Part shown: positions 11,230 through 23,019 of the stretch, piece by piece
Numbering within the stretch: the first letter of the stretch is position 1
Layout of the letters: each line of letters starts with the position of its first letter
NCBI RefSeq assembly: GCF_002104995.1
Contig: NW_024468264.1
Location: 282,516 to 346,515 of the forward strand
DNA: 64,000 bases
Reading direction: 5' to 3'
DNA from: Linderina pennispora
Lineage: Eukaryota; Kickxellomycota; Kickxellomycetes; Kickxellales; Kickxellaceae
Program-made: the position numbers and the translations under genes
Notes under the pieces: generated by a model
The model's input: only the letters and a program-made list of their open reading frames with translations
Told to the model about the DNA's origin: nothing
Database searches by the model: none

Positions 11230-14200
11230 ATGACAGACATGCAGGAAGCTGAGAGCTGCGGTCAAGAGCAGAGTGGGCGGGATAGATGGCGCAGTGGACG
11301 CGGTGGTTGATCGATTTGCGGATTATATTCGGCTTGCTGCTGCAGGTGGTGCAGCAGAGATGCCAGCTGGCGTCATATTGAGCGGCATTCCTGGCTGCGG
11401 CAAGAGCAAGCTGGCGCAAGAGTTTGCCAGGGGCACGGGCTGGCATACCTCACCGTGCATTGCCCTGATTTGTTTTCGGCAGATCACGGCAGGAGCGAAT
11501 CGAATCTGCTGACTGCCTTTGCTGCACCGGCTGGTGCCAAGAGCGAGCAGCCGCGGGTCCTGATTCTGGAGGAGATTGATGTGCTGGGCGGGTCGGCGAA
11601 GCCCGAGTCAGTTGAGGCGCGCATGCTGTCGCTTGCTGCTCAGCCTGCTCTCCAGCTCTGGTGTTTTTGTTGTCGGCACGACGACCAGGCTGCAGGCAAT
11701 TCCACCCGAGGTTCGTCGTCCTGGCCGGCTGCACACAATCGTGGAGGTCCATCTGGCTGACACGGGGGCGCGCGCCAAGGCGCTTGGAATTATTCTGGAA
11801 AATTTCGAGACAATTGCGCCCGGTGACATCCAGGCAATTGCCAGAAGGTCGCATGGATTCACGGCGGCCGACCTGCAGAGCCTGTGCCTGCGCACCTTCA
11901 TGGAGTGCAAGGGGAGCGCAACACCGAGTGACTTTCTCAGGCACGCTGAGGACGTCCGGCCGTCGAATCTGAACAGCTTCCAGTCCAAGATTCCGCGGGT
12001 CCATTTTTCTGACATTTTTGGCCTTGACGACAAGGTCGAGAGGATTCGGTCGCTTGTTGTCGACCCGCTGTTGCATCGCGGACAAGTACCGCACAATGCA
12101 GGTGGATCCGCCACGCGGGATTCTGATCCACGGGCCGCCGGGAACGGGGAAGTCGATGATGTGCTGTGCGCTGGCGGGCGAGCTCGCTGTCAACACGATC
12201 TGGGTAGATGCGTCGCAGATGCGGTCAATGGATCGTTGGCGAGTCGGAGAAGGCGATTGCCGAGCTGTTTGCGCAGGCCCGCCAGAGCGCGCCGTGCATT
12301 CTGCTATTCGACCATGTAGGTACCACCTGGGCTCGGCAAACATCAATGCAGTGGAAATTTCCTCCTCAACCGAATCTCGCCTATTTCATATGATTGTCTG
12401 TTGCCCTGTAGATTGACGCGCTCGCGCCAAGGCGAGGAACCAGCAAGACGTCAGAAAACACGAGTGACCGGATTGTGACAAGCCTGCTGATTGGTAGGTA
12501 AATTTGTATTTGATGTTTGCAGCTTCAGGGGCCGTTGCGATGCGCTTTTTGCCCCCTTGCTGCAGAGCCGTGCTGTATCATTTCACCCTTGTTCCATGGG
12601 GTCGACGTGGGCGCGATTTGCCAGCACACCTCGTGCACACGCATTTTTAGCTGTGGTGGGATATGTGCTGCCGATGGATGACATGGCAGCACAAGTTGCA
12701 TACAAATTAATCGAATTCTGCAGTGGAACCTCCACACCTTTCTTATGCAGACGACAATGCTCGCCAGGCGTAGGGGGCCTGCGAGGAGCTGCCCAGCCAT
12801 CGTCGAAACGCCAATACGCGTTTGCCTGCTGCTGTATCTGTAACAATGTTTCCAATGTGTATGACCTGGTTCTAATTTCATCAGGCTGCATTTTGTAGAG
12901 ATGGACGGGTTCGGGGCTGCCGGCTCGGATGTGTTCGTGGTTGCAGGTATGTTTACGCGCGGGCTTCTTTGTCACCGCATGTGTCAGCTGCTGCTGTTGC
13001 TGCTTGCTGTTGCTGCCGCTTGGCTGGCCCACTGCTGAATGGCTTGCTTTTTCTTCGTGTAGTCACCAGCCGCCCACATGTGGTAGATCCGGCGCTGTTG
13101 CGGCCGGGACGTCTGGATGTGCACATCGGCCTGGATGTTCCTGATAACAAGGCAAGTGTGGAGGGGATTTCTCCATTTGTTATTGTTTCTGCTAATTTCG
13201 TTGGTGGACATTCCGCATTTATTTTGGTCTCCGCATCGTTGAGGGCGATTATCACTCCACCATTTTTCTCCGCACCCGCAACTTTCCCGGGTCAGCTGTG
13301 GGCGCACGGGGGCTTGTTTGCAATCGATAGGATAGATAGAGGGTGTTCCACGCCTTTCTCCTGGCTGCTGAGCACGAAACATGCGGATTCCTGGACGCCT
13401 ACTCTTTGCAGAGTTCTCCGCGGGACTTTTCTGTGAGACAAGCTCTTGGCATCAACAACAGCACTGTGAGCTTTTGGGAATACTGCTCCCTGCCGCATTG
13501 ACGGGTCGCCTCTCTCCTGCCTCTCCCGCATATGCAGCAGGTCCTTGTGCTTTGGCTATTGGCCAAGATGTTGATCATCGCGCTGGATTCACTGGCGCTC
13601 GCAAACTGTGTCCAGACCCGGGCTGCGGCCAGCATGTGAGACAAGGTTCAGCCCAGTGATTTGCTTCTTTTTTTTTTCGACTCAGGGCAAGGACGGTTGT
13701 CAACACCGATCTCCATCGGTCAGCCCGCCGCGCTAAAAAGGATGCTCTATGGATAACTATTGGGTAACGGTTTCATTCGCCATATGTTTTGCAGTCGCAC
13801 CTTACTGGGGCGGCGCCCCGTGACCAGAAACAGCGCCCATCCTGCACAAATGCAGGTCCCTCAGACGTGACAGGCGTTTGGCTTGTCCAACAGCATGCAG
13901 TGAGGCCGTGCTTGATCGGCACAAATGAAAGTCGGCCATGGCACCTTGTATAGAAGCACCGCCGGCCAAATGGCAGAGGCCGGAATCTCAGCCATCTGAG
14001 CACATGAAAGCAGCTAAGCACTCGGATAGTCTCTTGTGTAGCAAGCGGAAGGCGAATTCTCGACGGGTACCTGAACAAGATGCCCGCGGCAGCATCACAT
14101 GTCCGGCACAGCGGTGGTAGATGAAATCGTCGCCCGCACGGGGGGCTGGTCAGGTAGGTTCTAGCAGCAGGCTCATGGAAACGGCAGGGCCAGGTGTGCT

Positions 14201-14948
14201 GTGCTGTCTCCTTGTGACTAACAATCCTTTGCGCCAAAAGCGGGCCGTGCCACAGGGCACATGCACATGGGAGTGGTTCCTCCAGCAAGCATCGCATGCG
14301 ATCCGCATATCCCGCATTTCAGATCTGTTTCCGGAAGTCACTTGCTCCGGGCAGGTTTTTGTTGGGTTCTTGATTTTGGAGTCTGAGCAGCCAAATGCCG
14401 GGTGGTATGGTGTGTGCTCCTTACCATCAGCATGTAGTATGCCCGCTTTGCGAGCAGGTGGTCTACGAGATCCTCTTGCCCCAATACAGCCGGCGATTTC
14501 TACGCCAAGCAGCGCCCTTGCTGCTTATGTCACAACATGTATTTTTTTTGGGTGGGAACAATTTTTTTAGCCCGGGTGCAAAGAGGCAAGCCAGCAACGA
14601 GAATCAGCACCCCAGAGCGACACAGCCAGCCCACGCTCGCAGTCCTGCGGCGCAGAACTGCAGCAGCGCTATTGTGAAAACGGTCTCGCTGTCCCCCAGC
14701 TCCTTTTTGTTTTCCAAGACGTCGATCTAATGGAGATGCATGTTGTGTAGGCGCCGATTTGGCAAACCTGTGCCGCGAGGCGGCATTGAGCGCGCTGCGG
14801 CGAGATATTGAATCAGCAAAGGCAAGTAAATTGTCGGAAATATGCGGCAGCTCCATTTTATAGGTGGCCATGGGCTGCGCTAACAACAAGCGACGCCTTA
14901 TTCATATTGTAGGTCACCAAGGCGGACCTACTGCAGTGCCTCAACTGA
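11230..14948 (+). CDS. double-AAA Cdc48-type ATPase (AFG2/SPATA5-like), at least 7 exons
   Basis: A type II AAA+ ATPase rebuilt from exon pieces. D1 (about 11250-11990) has Walker A GIPGCGKS, Walker B LILEEID and the sensor/arginine region VRRPGRL. D2 begins near 12010 with VDPPRGILIHGPPGTGKS and VGESEKAI. Introns with TAG acceptors are 12316-12411, 12494-12898, 12947-13062, about 13152/13156-14041, 14154-14750 and 14822-14912. Exon 3 and exon 4 join into EMDGFGAAGSDVFVVA and VTSRPHVVDPALLRPGRLD. The later exons give RILDGYLNKMPAAA, GGWSGADLANLCREAALSAL and the end VTKADLLQCLN. The last intron, and perhaps the fourth, uses a GC donor (AAAG|GCAAGT). Five or six single-base frame breaks lie in exons 1 and 5. 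D1 has Glu for the Walker B Asp, and D2 reads FDHID instead of FDEID. Relatives act in ribosome maturation. The N-terminal domain and the start are not located, and Rix7/NVL is an alternative family. Confidence 0.7.
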
Positions 14949-15429
14949 GCGGGGGGTTGAGACTCTTTCTGGCGGCAGTGGCACCACCGAATTGCCTGCA
15001 TGGCGGCGACGGTGGCGGCTACTGCTGATGGTCTCTGGCGTTCCATCTATACGGCGGTAGAGCCGTGGAAACGGCAGCATTTGGGGGTGTGGTTGTGCCG
15101 ATGCCGAGTGCAGAATAAAATATTGCGACAGGCTTGTTCGCTGAGCCTCCCCTTGGGTATTGTCTGCGGCAAATGCAAGTGCTTGTTACCTACAGGTGCC
15201 AGTTGCGGCAGCCGCCCGCCTCGCTCTCGGCGATAGACAGTTCTTCCAGACCCTGAGACAATACAGCATATTCCGGGACACTGCGCAGGCCAATGCACAC
15301 TTCAGAGTGGATTTCAGTGGGAGTAGTATTGGATGTAAAATTACAGAGCGGAAAACTAGTGGAGGGGGCCTATTTATGTGTGGTTTTGCTTTTGTTGGTG
15401 TCTGGGGAGGCAAGGGAGTCCCGTCTGCT
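14949..15429. other. convergent intergenic region
   Basis: Lies between the 3' ends of the AAA ATPase gene (+) and the small Bni4-like gene (-). It holds only short overlapping frames on both strands that show no motif. I see no RNA gene or repeat. Confidence 0.35.
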
Positions 15430-16158
15430 TTAAGCGCCAGCGCGAACCATCGAGGTGGACTTTGCGCGCTTCCAGATATCCTTGGACAGTGCGCGGCAGT
15501 GGCAGTGCTTGCGCCAGCATAGCGTGCAATACGTCGAATCGTTTGTGTTGTAGACGTCGTTGAGCTGCATCTCGTTGCGAGTGTAGTTCACCATCTCGTT
15601 GCGCATCTCGGCGCGGCTCTCCCTCGTCATCAGCTCCCAGGGATCCACCACGCGGCGGTCGTACTCCTCGGCCGAGTATGTATGCGAGACCTCGGGGGTG
15701 CTCGAGTTGAAGTGCACACGTTTGCGGGGCTTCGTCGGCGACAGCGGCGGCGACGGGTAGGCGCTGGCACCCTTACTCGAGCCCTCCACCACGCCGTCGT
15801 CGCTGGTGCGCCGCTTCTCGGACGAGTACGACTTGCTGTTCTGATTTGTGTTGTCGCTCGCGTACAAAGGCAGCGAGTAGAACTTCCGCAGGCGCCCGTC
15901 GTCCGAGGGGGCCGGCGAGTGCGAGCGCGCTGAGGACTTGTGCTTGCGGAACCCGTTGTACAGCCGCTTGATGCCCTTGAACGGATTCAGGTGTGTGCTG
16001 GACCCTGTGTCGCTCGACCGGCCGTCGTCCCGCGAGGCCTCGCGGGCCAGCGCCAGGCTGGTCTGACGCAATGCTCCCCGCTGCCCGTCCGGCAGACGGT
16101 ACATGTTGAGGTTGAGTTGGTTGAATGTCTGGCCAAGAGGTCGTGAATACGCCATCAT
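15430..16158 (-). CDS. small Bni4/Afr1-like protein with RVxF PP1-docking motif
   Basis: Encodes 242 residues from ATGATG at 16158, in one exon. The first 150 residues are Ser/Arg-rich and low in complexity. The conserved part is at residues 155-215: KRVHF, a textbook RVxF docking motif for protein phosphatase 1, then TYSAEEYDRR and an EMRNEMVNYTRNEMQ helix. The same layout (RVxF, then a YDRR box, then an amphipathic helix) ends the larger gene next door and resembles the C-terminal domain of Bni4/Afr1-type proteins that bring PP1 to septin and chitin-synthase sites. The tail differs, with a Cys/His cluster (CTLCWRKHCHC) where the relatives end in THFF-like residues. The assignment to PP1 targeting is inference from motif and order. 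Confidence 0.55.
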   Translation of the reverse strand: MMAYSRPLGQTFNQLNLNMYRLPDGQRGALRQTSLALAREASRDDGRSSDTGSSTHLNPFKGIKRLYNGFRKHKSSARSHSPAPSDDGRLRKFYSLPLYASDNTNQNSKSYSSEKRRTSDDGVVEGSSKGASAYPSPPLSPTKPRKRVHFNSSTPEVSHTYSAEEYDRRVVDPWELMTRESRAEMRNEMVNYTRNEMQLNDVYNTNDSTYCTLCWRKHCHCRALSKDIWKRAKSTSMVRAGA

Positions 16159-16649
16159 ATTGAGGTAATAGTAACAGCGATATAGGGTTTGGCTCTTAAG
16201 CTCTACGTAAGAAAAAGTCTGGTGGCTGTGGCAGCAGTGGGTGGGTGGTAAAAAGATTTGTCAGTAAAGAGATTTGGAGACTTGTTGCAAGGCTGGTCTG
16301 CGACGGGGTCTTTTATAATCCTGCTCGCAGCTGCCAAGTTTTTTTGCGCTCCACAAAGAGTGCAAGCCGCCGAGCCAAATCTGTTTTCGCTTGCCCACAC
16401 CCCATCGCCCGGGTAATCAGGGCGGGTGGATTTGCACCCCCCATGTGTGACCCGCCAAGGTCAACCCAGTGACACCAGCCTTTTTCCTGATCGCGAGTGA
16501 ACTGCCCGCCTTTATTTCGCTGGCTAATATTTTGCATTGTCGCACCATGATTTGTCCAGAAATACCAGAGAATTTTTTCCGTTTAGTCAGCACTTTTTTT
16601 TTTTTTCCTGCTCGGGTACGTGCTCGCGCAACAAGATAGAAGCCCTCCC
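16159..16649. other. intergenic region with a 13-base poly-T tract
   Basis: About 490 bases between two same-strand Bni4-like genes. It should contain the promoter of the smaller gene. A run of 13 T lies at 16594-16606, just outside the 3' end of the larger gene. No coding frame is supported. Confidence 0.4.
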
Positions 16650-19511
16650 CTAGAATATGAAGTGTGTGTTGCAGCGCGACTCCTCGTGCACAGCCATCTC
16701 GTAGACCTTGAACTCGTTGAGCTCCTGCTTGATGAGCTGGACGAGCTCCGTGTCGAGCTTGATTGCAGGCACTCCGCGCCGGTCGTAGTCTTCGGAATCC
16801 CAGGTCTCGTACACAGCGACCAGCTCGTTGAACCGGAAGGCCTTGCGCGGCGACTGCGAGCTGCTGCTGTTGCTTGTGCTGGACAGGGACATGGACCGCT
16901 GGTGTGCGATCTTGCGCTGCAGCTGACGCAGACCGGCGAGCTTCTTGCCCTTGGCAAACGCGCTCCTGAGCTTCCGTGTGGTCGACGACAGCGAGTGTGA
17001 CGACGACGAGTCATGGCGCCCATCGCTGGCATTGGCTGGACTGCCCGCCTGGCGGGATAGCGCGATTCCGCCGGATTCCTGGCGAGGAAACTTCCGGAAC
17101 TGCATGCATCGCGTGTCTTGATGCAGCATGCAAGCCGGAGTGATGGCCAGATCCAGAACCTGCGTCTGAGCTCGGCTCACGCGCATGCGCACGTAGCCGC
17201 TGCTCGGCTGCGGACGCGGACTGTGGCCTGACGCTGCTTACAAAATCGCGATCGCCAGGCCGCTGGGTCCTGTAGGTTTGCAATTGGGGAGGACAGGCTA
17301 CCCAACGCGTCGTGTCCACCGCCAGCACCGCCTAAAATAGACGCGCCCTCGTGCTGCGCGTCACTGCTGTGACCGGGGCAGGCTCGCGCGGGCGATCCCA
17401 AGCCCAACAAATCGCCTCCCCGGCTGCTGCAGTTGCTGAAGGATTGGGAAAGCTCCAGCGACACACTCGAGTCCTTGTGGACGGTCGTTGATCCGCCCGC
17501 TGCGGTTGAGCTTCCCACGGACCCGTGCTCCTCGCAGTCGTCTGCAAAGGTCGTCAGCGAGTCGCCATTGCTGCTGCCATCAGACTCCGGATGATCTTGT
17601 CGGGCAGAAGCATCTCTCGTCCCTGCATCAGCCGATGCAGCAAACGGTACACCGACCAGCAGGCGCCGGAAGGCAGTGTCTTCCGGCTGTGGCGATATGC
17701 TGGAGGTTGCGGTATTTTTAGCCCCAGTGGGTTCCACTGAGCCAAAATCCAGCTCACTGCCCCATTCTGCCACCACTCTAGCCTTCCCCGATCCGCCAGA
17801 ATAGTTGGCCGCAACAGGTGAGCGGCCGCTAGTTTGTGCGACTCCATCACAGCCTGAGTCTATACGGGCAAGATCCCGGATAGTGCCGTGGAGACTGCGT
17901 TTTTGGAATCACAGCCCTGGCAGTGTGTCTGAAACTGTCGGTACTGCCATCTGCACCGGTTGCACGATCCATGTAGCTCATCAAATCCGCATCTGGCGTG
18001 ATCCCCTGGTGAGGCGGACAGGCCACCAGTGACTCGAGAACGGCCTGTTGATACTTGGAGGAGCGTCCCGTGTCGCATGTAGCCAAGCACGGCATGCTGA
18101 TGCCAAGGTCTGTGGCATCCAGAGCCAACAGCTGCGCCTGGCCTGCTTCTGCTGGGGAGCCACTTGCACTCGCCATTGAGGGCTGGCCTACTGGCGGGGA
18201 TTCTGCCGCCGCCCCACCGCTGCCGCCACCTCATCTGATGAGGACATTGTAGAGCCGCTCTCTCGCAGCGACTGCTTGCTGGGCTTGATGACCAGCTGAC
18301 CGTCATTGGCACGAACAATCGTGCTGAGCCGCGGGGCGTACCGCTCGCTACACACATAAGCTGGGCCGACCAGCAGCAGTGCCTCGGGCAGGGACGATGC
18401 CGGCCCGCTGTCGCTGATGCTGGTACCCACCGAACACACATCGCTGGCCATGGTGCTGGTCCGTGCCCGGCACCCCTGCTGCCCAACTTCCCTCACTCTC
18501 CCATCCTCCTCCTTGTCCTTGGTTTTGTCCTGCGACCAAAGCACCTCGTTGACTGCCGATAGAAGCGGAAGATCGGCGCTCGTATATTGCGTAACGCCGT
18601 CGCTGCCTTGCTCAAAACCACCCAGACTTGGAATACTGCTGACGCTGGCATACCGGCTATCCTCATCCAGCTCACGATACAGCGACACAGCGATGCTTTC
18701 ACACGACGCAAAAGCGTCAGACATCGTTGTGACATCTGTACCAGCGCATGACGGATTGCGCACCACCAATGGCTCATCGGCGGTGGTGGCGGCAGCGGTG
18801 GCAGCGGTGGCAGTGGGCAGCAGCCGGAGTGGTGTCATCGTTCTGTACTGTGTGGTACATTGCGTAGATCAGTGACCGCTTGCGCCATGGGACCCGCGAC
18901 TTGGCCTCCATCCGGGGCAAAAGCCGCGAATCCAAGCGCGTCGGGCTCACCACTACAAAGTCACTGTCACCATTGCTTGGCTGCTGCATGATTCCATCCA
19001 GTTGCAAAATCGTCCCCGTGCCGCTGCCCGCACCCAGTGGTGCTCCATTCGCCGCCAATGGCGTCGGCGATGTGTACCGAGCCGGTACCCGCCGAATCAT
19101 CGAGTCCTTTCGTGTCTGGAACGTCCGTGTCGACGGTAGCAACTGCTCAGGCGGTATCATGGCCAGCGAGTGCTCCGCATCTGGGACTATCGTCTGTGAT
19201 GCATCGCCCGCAATTGGCAGACTGGCTATGACCGGCATGCTCCGGCGGGCACGCTGTTTGTGTGCATCTTTAATCAGCTGTGCGTCGCCAACACCTATTG
19301 GCACTGCACTGCTGCTGTAAACCTCGGTGCCACTGCATGACTGCCTGTTTGACGGCACCACTGCCGGTCCTGCTGGCCTGCGCTTGCTGCCTGACCCGGT
19401 TGATTTGCGCGCCGACAGCCATTTCTTCAGCACACCACCACTCTGCAGCCCGCTTTTACGCCCACCACCCCGCACGTCATCACCCCCGCTTACAAATGAC
19501 AGGAACACCAT
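16650..19511 (-). CDS. Bni4/Afr1-like PP1-targeting scaffold, frame-disrupted
   Basis: Five overlapping minus-strand frames (19511-18774, 18838-18188, 18176-17850, 17850-17177, about 17235-16650) read as one Ser-rich, disordered protein of about 930 residues with four one-base breaks. The N-terminus has a basic patch (GGVLKKWLSARKSTGSGSKRR). The C-terminal 60 residues hold the recognisable domain: an RVxF-like KAFRF, then YETWDSEDYDRRG, a helix LVQLIKQELNEFKVYEM, and the end HEESRCNTHFIF. This resembles the conserved C-terminus of Bni4/Afr1 proteins, which dock the Glc7/PP1 catalytic subunit and link it to septins and chitin synthesis at the bud neck. The frame breaks are probably assembly error, because the low-complexity coding signal continues across each one. 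Confidence 0.62.
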
Positions 19512-20837
19512 CCGCTGCTATTGGTCTTGACGCTCAAAAACGCACACCTGGAGACTATTCGTTCCTATAGCTAATAACGCAATTCTAGATTGCTGCAGCA
19601 CATTCAGTCCTTTGTCACTCTGAGTAACATCAACCTCATCACCCCCATCTGCACTCCCTCCATGTCACAAGCTTGGATGTGTCAAGATCTAAGCCCGAGA
19701 CTGACCCGAACCTACACCGCAGTCTTGTATGACTGAGATATGCAATCGGAGGACCCAATTTGTCAGGTTGCACGCTTGCTACGAGACGACTCACCAATAG
19801 AAATTGCAATACCTCAATGGGCTGTCGATGATATGAAAATAATTACAAATATGCACCAATATGAAAACGCTAGACATGCAGAATGCCAAGATGAAAGATG
19901 AAAAAACTGGATAAAGCTTTCTTGTGCAAATGAAAAGTGGATTGGAGAGGGAAATGCGCAAGGAGGGGTGAGGCCAGTGAAAAGAAAAAGCTGCTGCGAA
20001 TGACTGCGCTGTTTACGTTTGTTTTCTTTAGCTCGAAGCCGTAGCAAGCATGAGCACCAAGCTAGACAGCTTCCCATGCTCGTGGCCAGCCAAGGAACTT
20101 CTCCCCTCCTCCTACCTCCCGCAAATGTATTTCCAAAGAATTACTTTGGTCCTAAATATATTATCGACCTTTCCTGAGCAACGAGGTGGGGTCAGCCATT
20201 CATTCTCATTCATTTCCCCTCCTCCGCCTTTTGGTCGGAAAATGTGGAGATGTTTGTGTAGGCGGCGAGAGGGGAGGGGCCAGGACGTAGGCGGCTGTGT
20301 TTATTTCAAAGACGACGATGTCATTGAACAAAAATACAGAACCCACACAATCAACGACAATGAATGCGCAATATGACATCGAATCAACAGCTGACAGGCA
20401 GTAACTGATTCTGCGAATTGCCGTGCAGTCAGCAATTGGTAACTGTGCAAAAGAGGGGAGCTCTGCACACACCAATTGGATTCCAGGATGCAGGCTGCCT
20501 TTCTATTGAAACCCGCCCTCTCAATCTCGACTTTCGCAGCCTTTGGAAATAGCCGCACAAAATCGGCTGCCATCTATCGCTGAATAGAGCAGAATGGAGG
20601 ATGAGAAAAATAGATCTGTTTCCCCGTCATCCGAAAAATGCAGTAGTATGAAACGTTGGTTTGACTGTATTTTGCTGTGGAGCTACTGCATATACCGGGC
20701 AATCAACCCAGCAGCAATACAATAGTACTGCGCTCCACAGAACATGATGCGTGGTGGATTCTGCAGTTGACCAGCCATTTGAATTGGCAAGCTGAGAGAA
20801 AAAACGATGTTTCTACATCCAAGAAGCCGCTCTCCTC
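19512..20837. other. divergent intergenic region, no gene seen
   Basis: About 1.3 kb between the start of the Bni4-like gene (-) and the orphan ORF (+). Only short overlapping frames are present. It contains pyrimidine-rich stretches (for example 20098-20125) but nothing I can name. It should include both promoters. Confidence 0.4.
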
Positions 20838-21530
20838 ATGGCTCAAATACTGAAGCATGTGGAGAGTGAGCTGGATGTCTTTGCTCCAGAAGAGGCTTAT
20901 AATTACCACCAAACAGTTGAGTGCTGGCTCCTGGATGGCGATAGCAACCCTATCCAGTTTGCATTTACGCTGGACTGTGTTCGCCTCCCCACAAATGTAG
21001 CTACAGTTAACAAACCAGTTTTTAGCACTAGATTCATTTATAGCATGGTATATGTTCCAGAGCAAGCTTCAGCGCCAAACGAGCCTATCGCTGGTGGCTG
21101 TGTCAATGAAAAACGCATTATTATAAACACCAGCCGCTATCTCCATCCATCATCCGAGTTCGCTATTACATTGTTTCGATTACCAACCTGCAACAGCTTT
21201 GTTTCAATGGCCTCTTTTTTCGATAGCACGGCATTTCTACTTACCACGCCTGATCTGTCAATCGGCGTTGTAGAGGGCGGCAAGCTGTACACTAACATCA
21301 CAGAGATCCCTTCTCGCTCCAAGGCCCGTGTGCGGAACAAATCGTTGTCCCGCATCCGCCGCATCCATGAAGAGACCCCTGCCAATGAGCCGCTTGTGGT
21401 CTCGCTCAAGAAGAAGTTCAAGGTGGTATATACCAAAAAACGTCCTATTGTCACCTCAAGGTTTGCTGCCATGAGCCGTCGCATCTCAAGAACATTCGAC
21501 GACTTCTTTGTCGGTAAAGAAAGGCGCTGA
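20838..21530 (+). CDS. hypothetical protein
   Basis: A single-exon frame of 230 residues from an ATG at 20838. The first 160 residues look globular (mixed beta-type sequence with Cys residues, including FRLPTCNSFVSMASFF). The last 70 are strongly basic with Arg/Lys clusters (RVRNKSLSRIRRIH, VSLKKKFKVVYTKKR), which could bind nucleic acid or act as a nuclear signal. I recognise no family. It is flanked by AT-rich DNA and has less GC-biased third positions than the neighbouring housekeeping genes. A lineage-specific gene is the simplest reading. Confidence 0.5.
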   Translation: MAQILKHVESELDVFAPEEAYNYHQTVECWLLDGDSNPIQFAFTLDCVRLPTNVATVNKPVFSTRFIYSMVYVPEQASAPNEPIAGGCVNEKRIIINTSRYLHPSSEFAITLFRLPTCNSFVSMASFFDSTAFLLTTPDLSIGVVEGGKLYTNITEIPSRSKARVRNKSLSRIRRIHEETPANEPLVVSLKKKFKVVYTKKRPIVTSRFAAMSRRISRTFDDFFVGKERR

Positions 21531-21830
21531 CACAGGGCCTATTGGCTCAAACCATTGATAATAGTAGACCCCGGTTGTACCTAAAAAAAACCTTAATAAA
21601 ATGCTCATTAATAGATAGTATACTACAGTCGATATCTGGACAGTTAAGATAGGTCGCGCAACAAGTAGCGCTTGCTAATGCCTGCTTTACTGGTGTGGCT
21701 GATATGAGATGGATTATTTCACATATCATTCGCCACGCATACGCCTGGTCAAGCATGGTACATACCAGTCCGTTATCCTTCGCACTGTCGTTTGCTTTGT
21801 TTCTATTTCATCTTCCATATTGTATCTGCA
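21531..21830. other. intergenic, AT-rich
   Basis: About 300 bases between the orphan ORF and the lipase start. It presumably contains the lipase promoter. No motif is seen. Confidence 0.35.
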
Positions 21831-22964
21831 ATGTTTCGAAAGGCGCTGGTAAGGATTAGAAGGAATTGCTCCACAGATATCTACAGGATACACTAACATC
21901 TGCACTGAGGTAGTCTATTGTATACTTTTTCATACTCACATTCTTCGGCCAGACACTGGGCCAAAAGCTGGATGTTGAGCCGGGGCGGACATACCAGGGC
22001 AATGAAACACAGCCTTACTTGGCTATTATGGACAAGTATATGAGGCAAGTATCGGTAGTGCCAGCAACATCGCTCTGGAACGGGACTCTAGCTAAAGCCT
22101 CTGCATGTAGTTTCGCTGAAGCATCTTACTATTTCCTGCGCCATGGAGATGGCTTCTCGTGTGGAGCGGCTTGCAACTTCTCTGCGATTCCACGACACAA
22201 TGTTGAATACGACATGGCACAGTCCAAACCCGGTCTCAGACGGCTATCTGGCAGTTAACCCAAAGGAAAAGGAAATCTATGTGGTCTGGACTGGTACCCG
22301 TCGCATTCGGTCAGTCCTGGTCGACTTCGCATTTGTATTCGAGGACTTCCCCACGGACATTCCAGGGTCGGCTGTCCATGCTGGATTCCTCGAATCAACC
22401 AACGCAGTGTACCCGTATATCGTGAAGAATATCAACTCTCTTGCTGAAGACTATCCCGACTACACCATCGCGTTTATTGGGCATTCTCTAGGAGGAGGTA
22501 AAGTAGTAAAGCTGTGCAGGCGCATTCATCATTCGCATCGATGCTGTACAGCTAAATAGTAAACCTCTGTAGCAAGCGCAGCTCTCTCGGCGCTCCAGTA
22601 CGCCAAAGACACCTTATTCAACAAGGACCGCATCCAGGTGTGGACATTTGGCGAGCCTCGTGTTGGAAACAAGCGGTTTGCAGAGTACTACACCGAGTTG
22701 CTGGGTAACCAGACGTACAGAGTCACATTCCAGGCCGACGTTGTGCCGCATGTGCCGCCATGGCAGTTCCTTGGGTACCAGCACCACCCGCTGGAAATCC
22801 ACATCATCAATCCAGAGGGCGACTTTTACGTGTGCCAAAACACTGTTCGTGAGGATCTGGACGGTGCATACAGGTGGCCGACAGTTGATACCAGCTTCTC
22901 GGACCATATCAGCTACTTTGGCAAGCCGGATATTGTCAATTTCGACCCTCTGGTCCGCTGGTAA
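21831..22964 (+). CDS. secreted class 3 (fungal type) lipase, 3 exons
   Basis: Predicted extracellular triacylglycerol lipase with an alpha/beta hydrolase fold. Exon 1 is 21831-21848 (MFRKAL). The intron 21849-21913 ends in TAG. Exon 2 is 21914-22497, intron 22498-22572, exon 3 22573-22964. Splicing of exons 1 and 2 creates a good signal peptide (MFRKALSIVYFFILTFFGQ). The Cys pair in SCGAACNF and the GTRR oxyanion strand match Lipase_3. The catalytic Ser is in GHSLGG, the Asp in FQADVVPHVPP and the His in FSDHISYF. A one-base break lies in exon 2 near 22180, where CNFS must shift into the LRFHDTMLNTTW frame. All catalytic residues are intact, so the enzyme is probably functional. Confidence 0.88.
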
Positions 22965-23019
22965 ATGAGTGTTTACATTAAATCCGAAAACGGTATGGAA
23001 AAAGGTTGTAAATGTGTGC

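Noticed and set aside
13381-13659. GFTGA-containing frame taken at first as the second AAA domain's sensor region
   Set aside because: The exon at 14042-14153 joined to 14751 gives the proper GGWSGADLANLCREA block, so this stretch is intronic.
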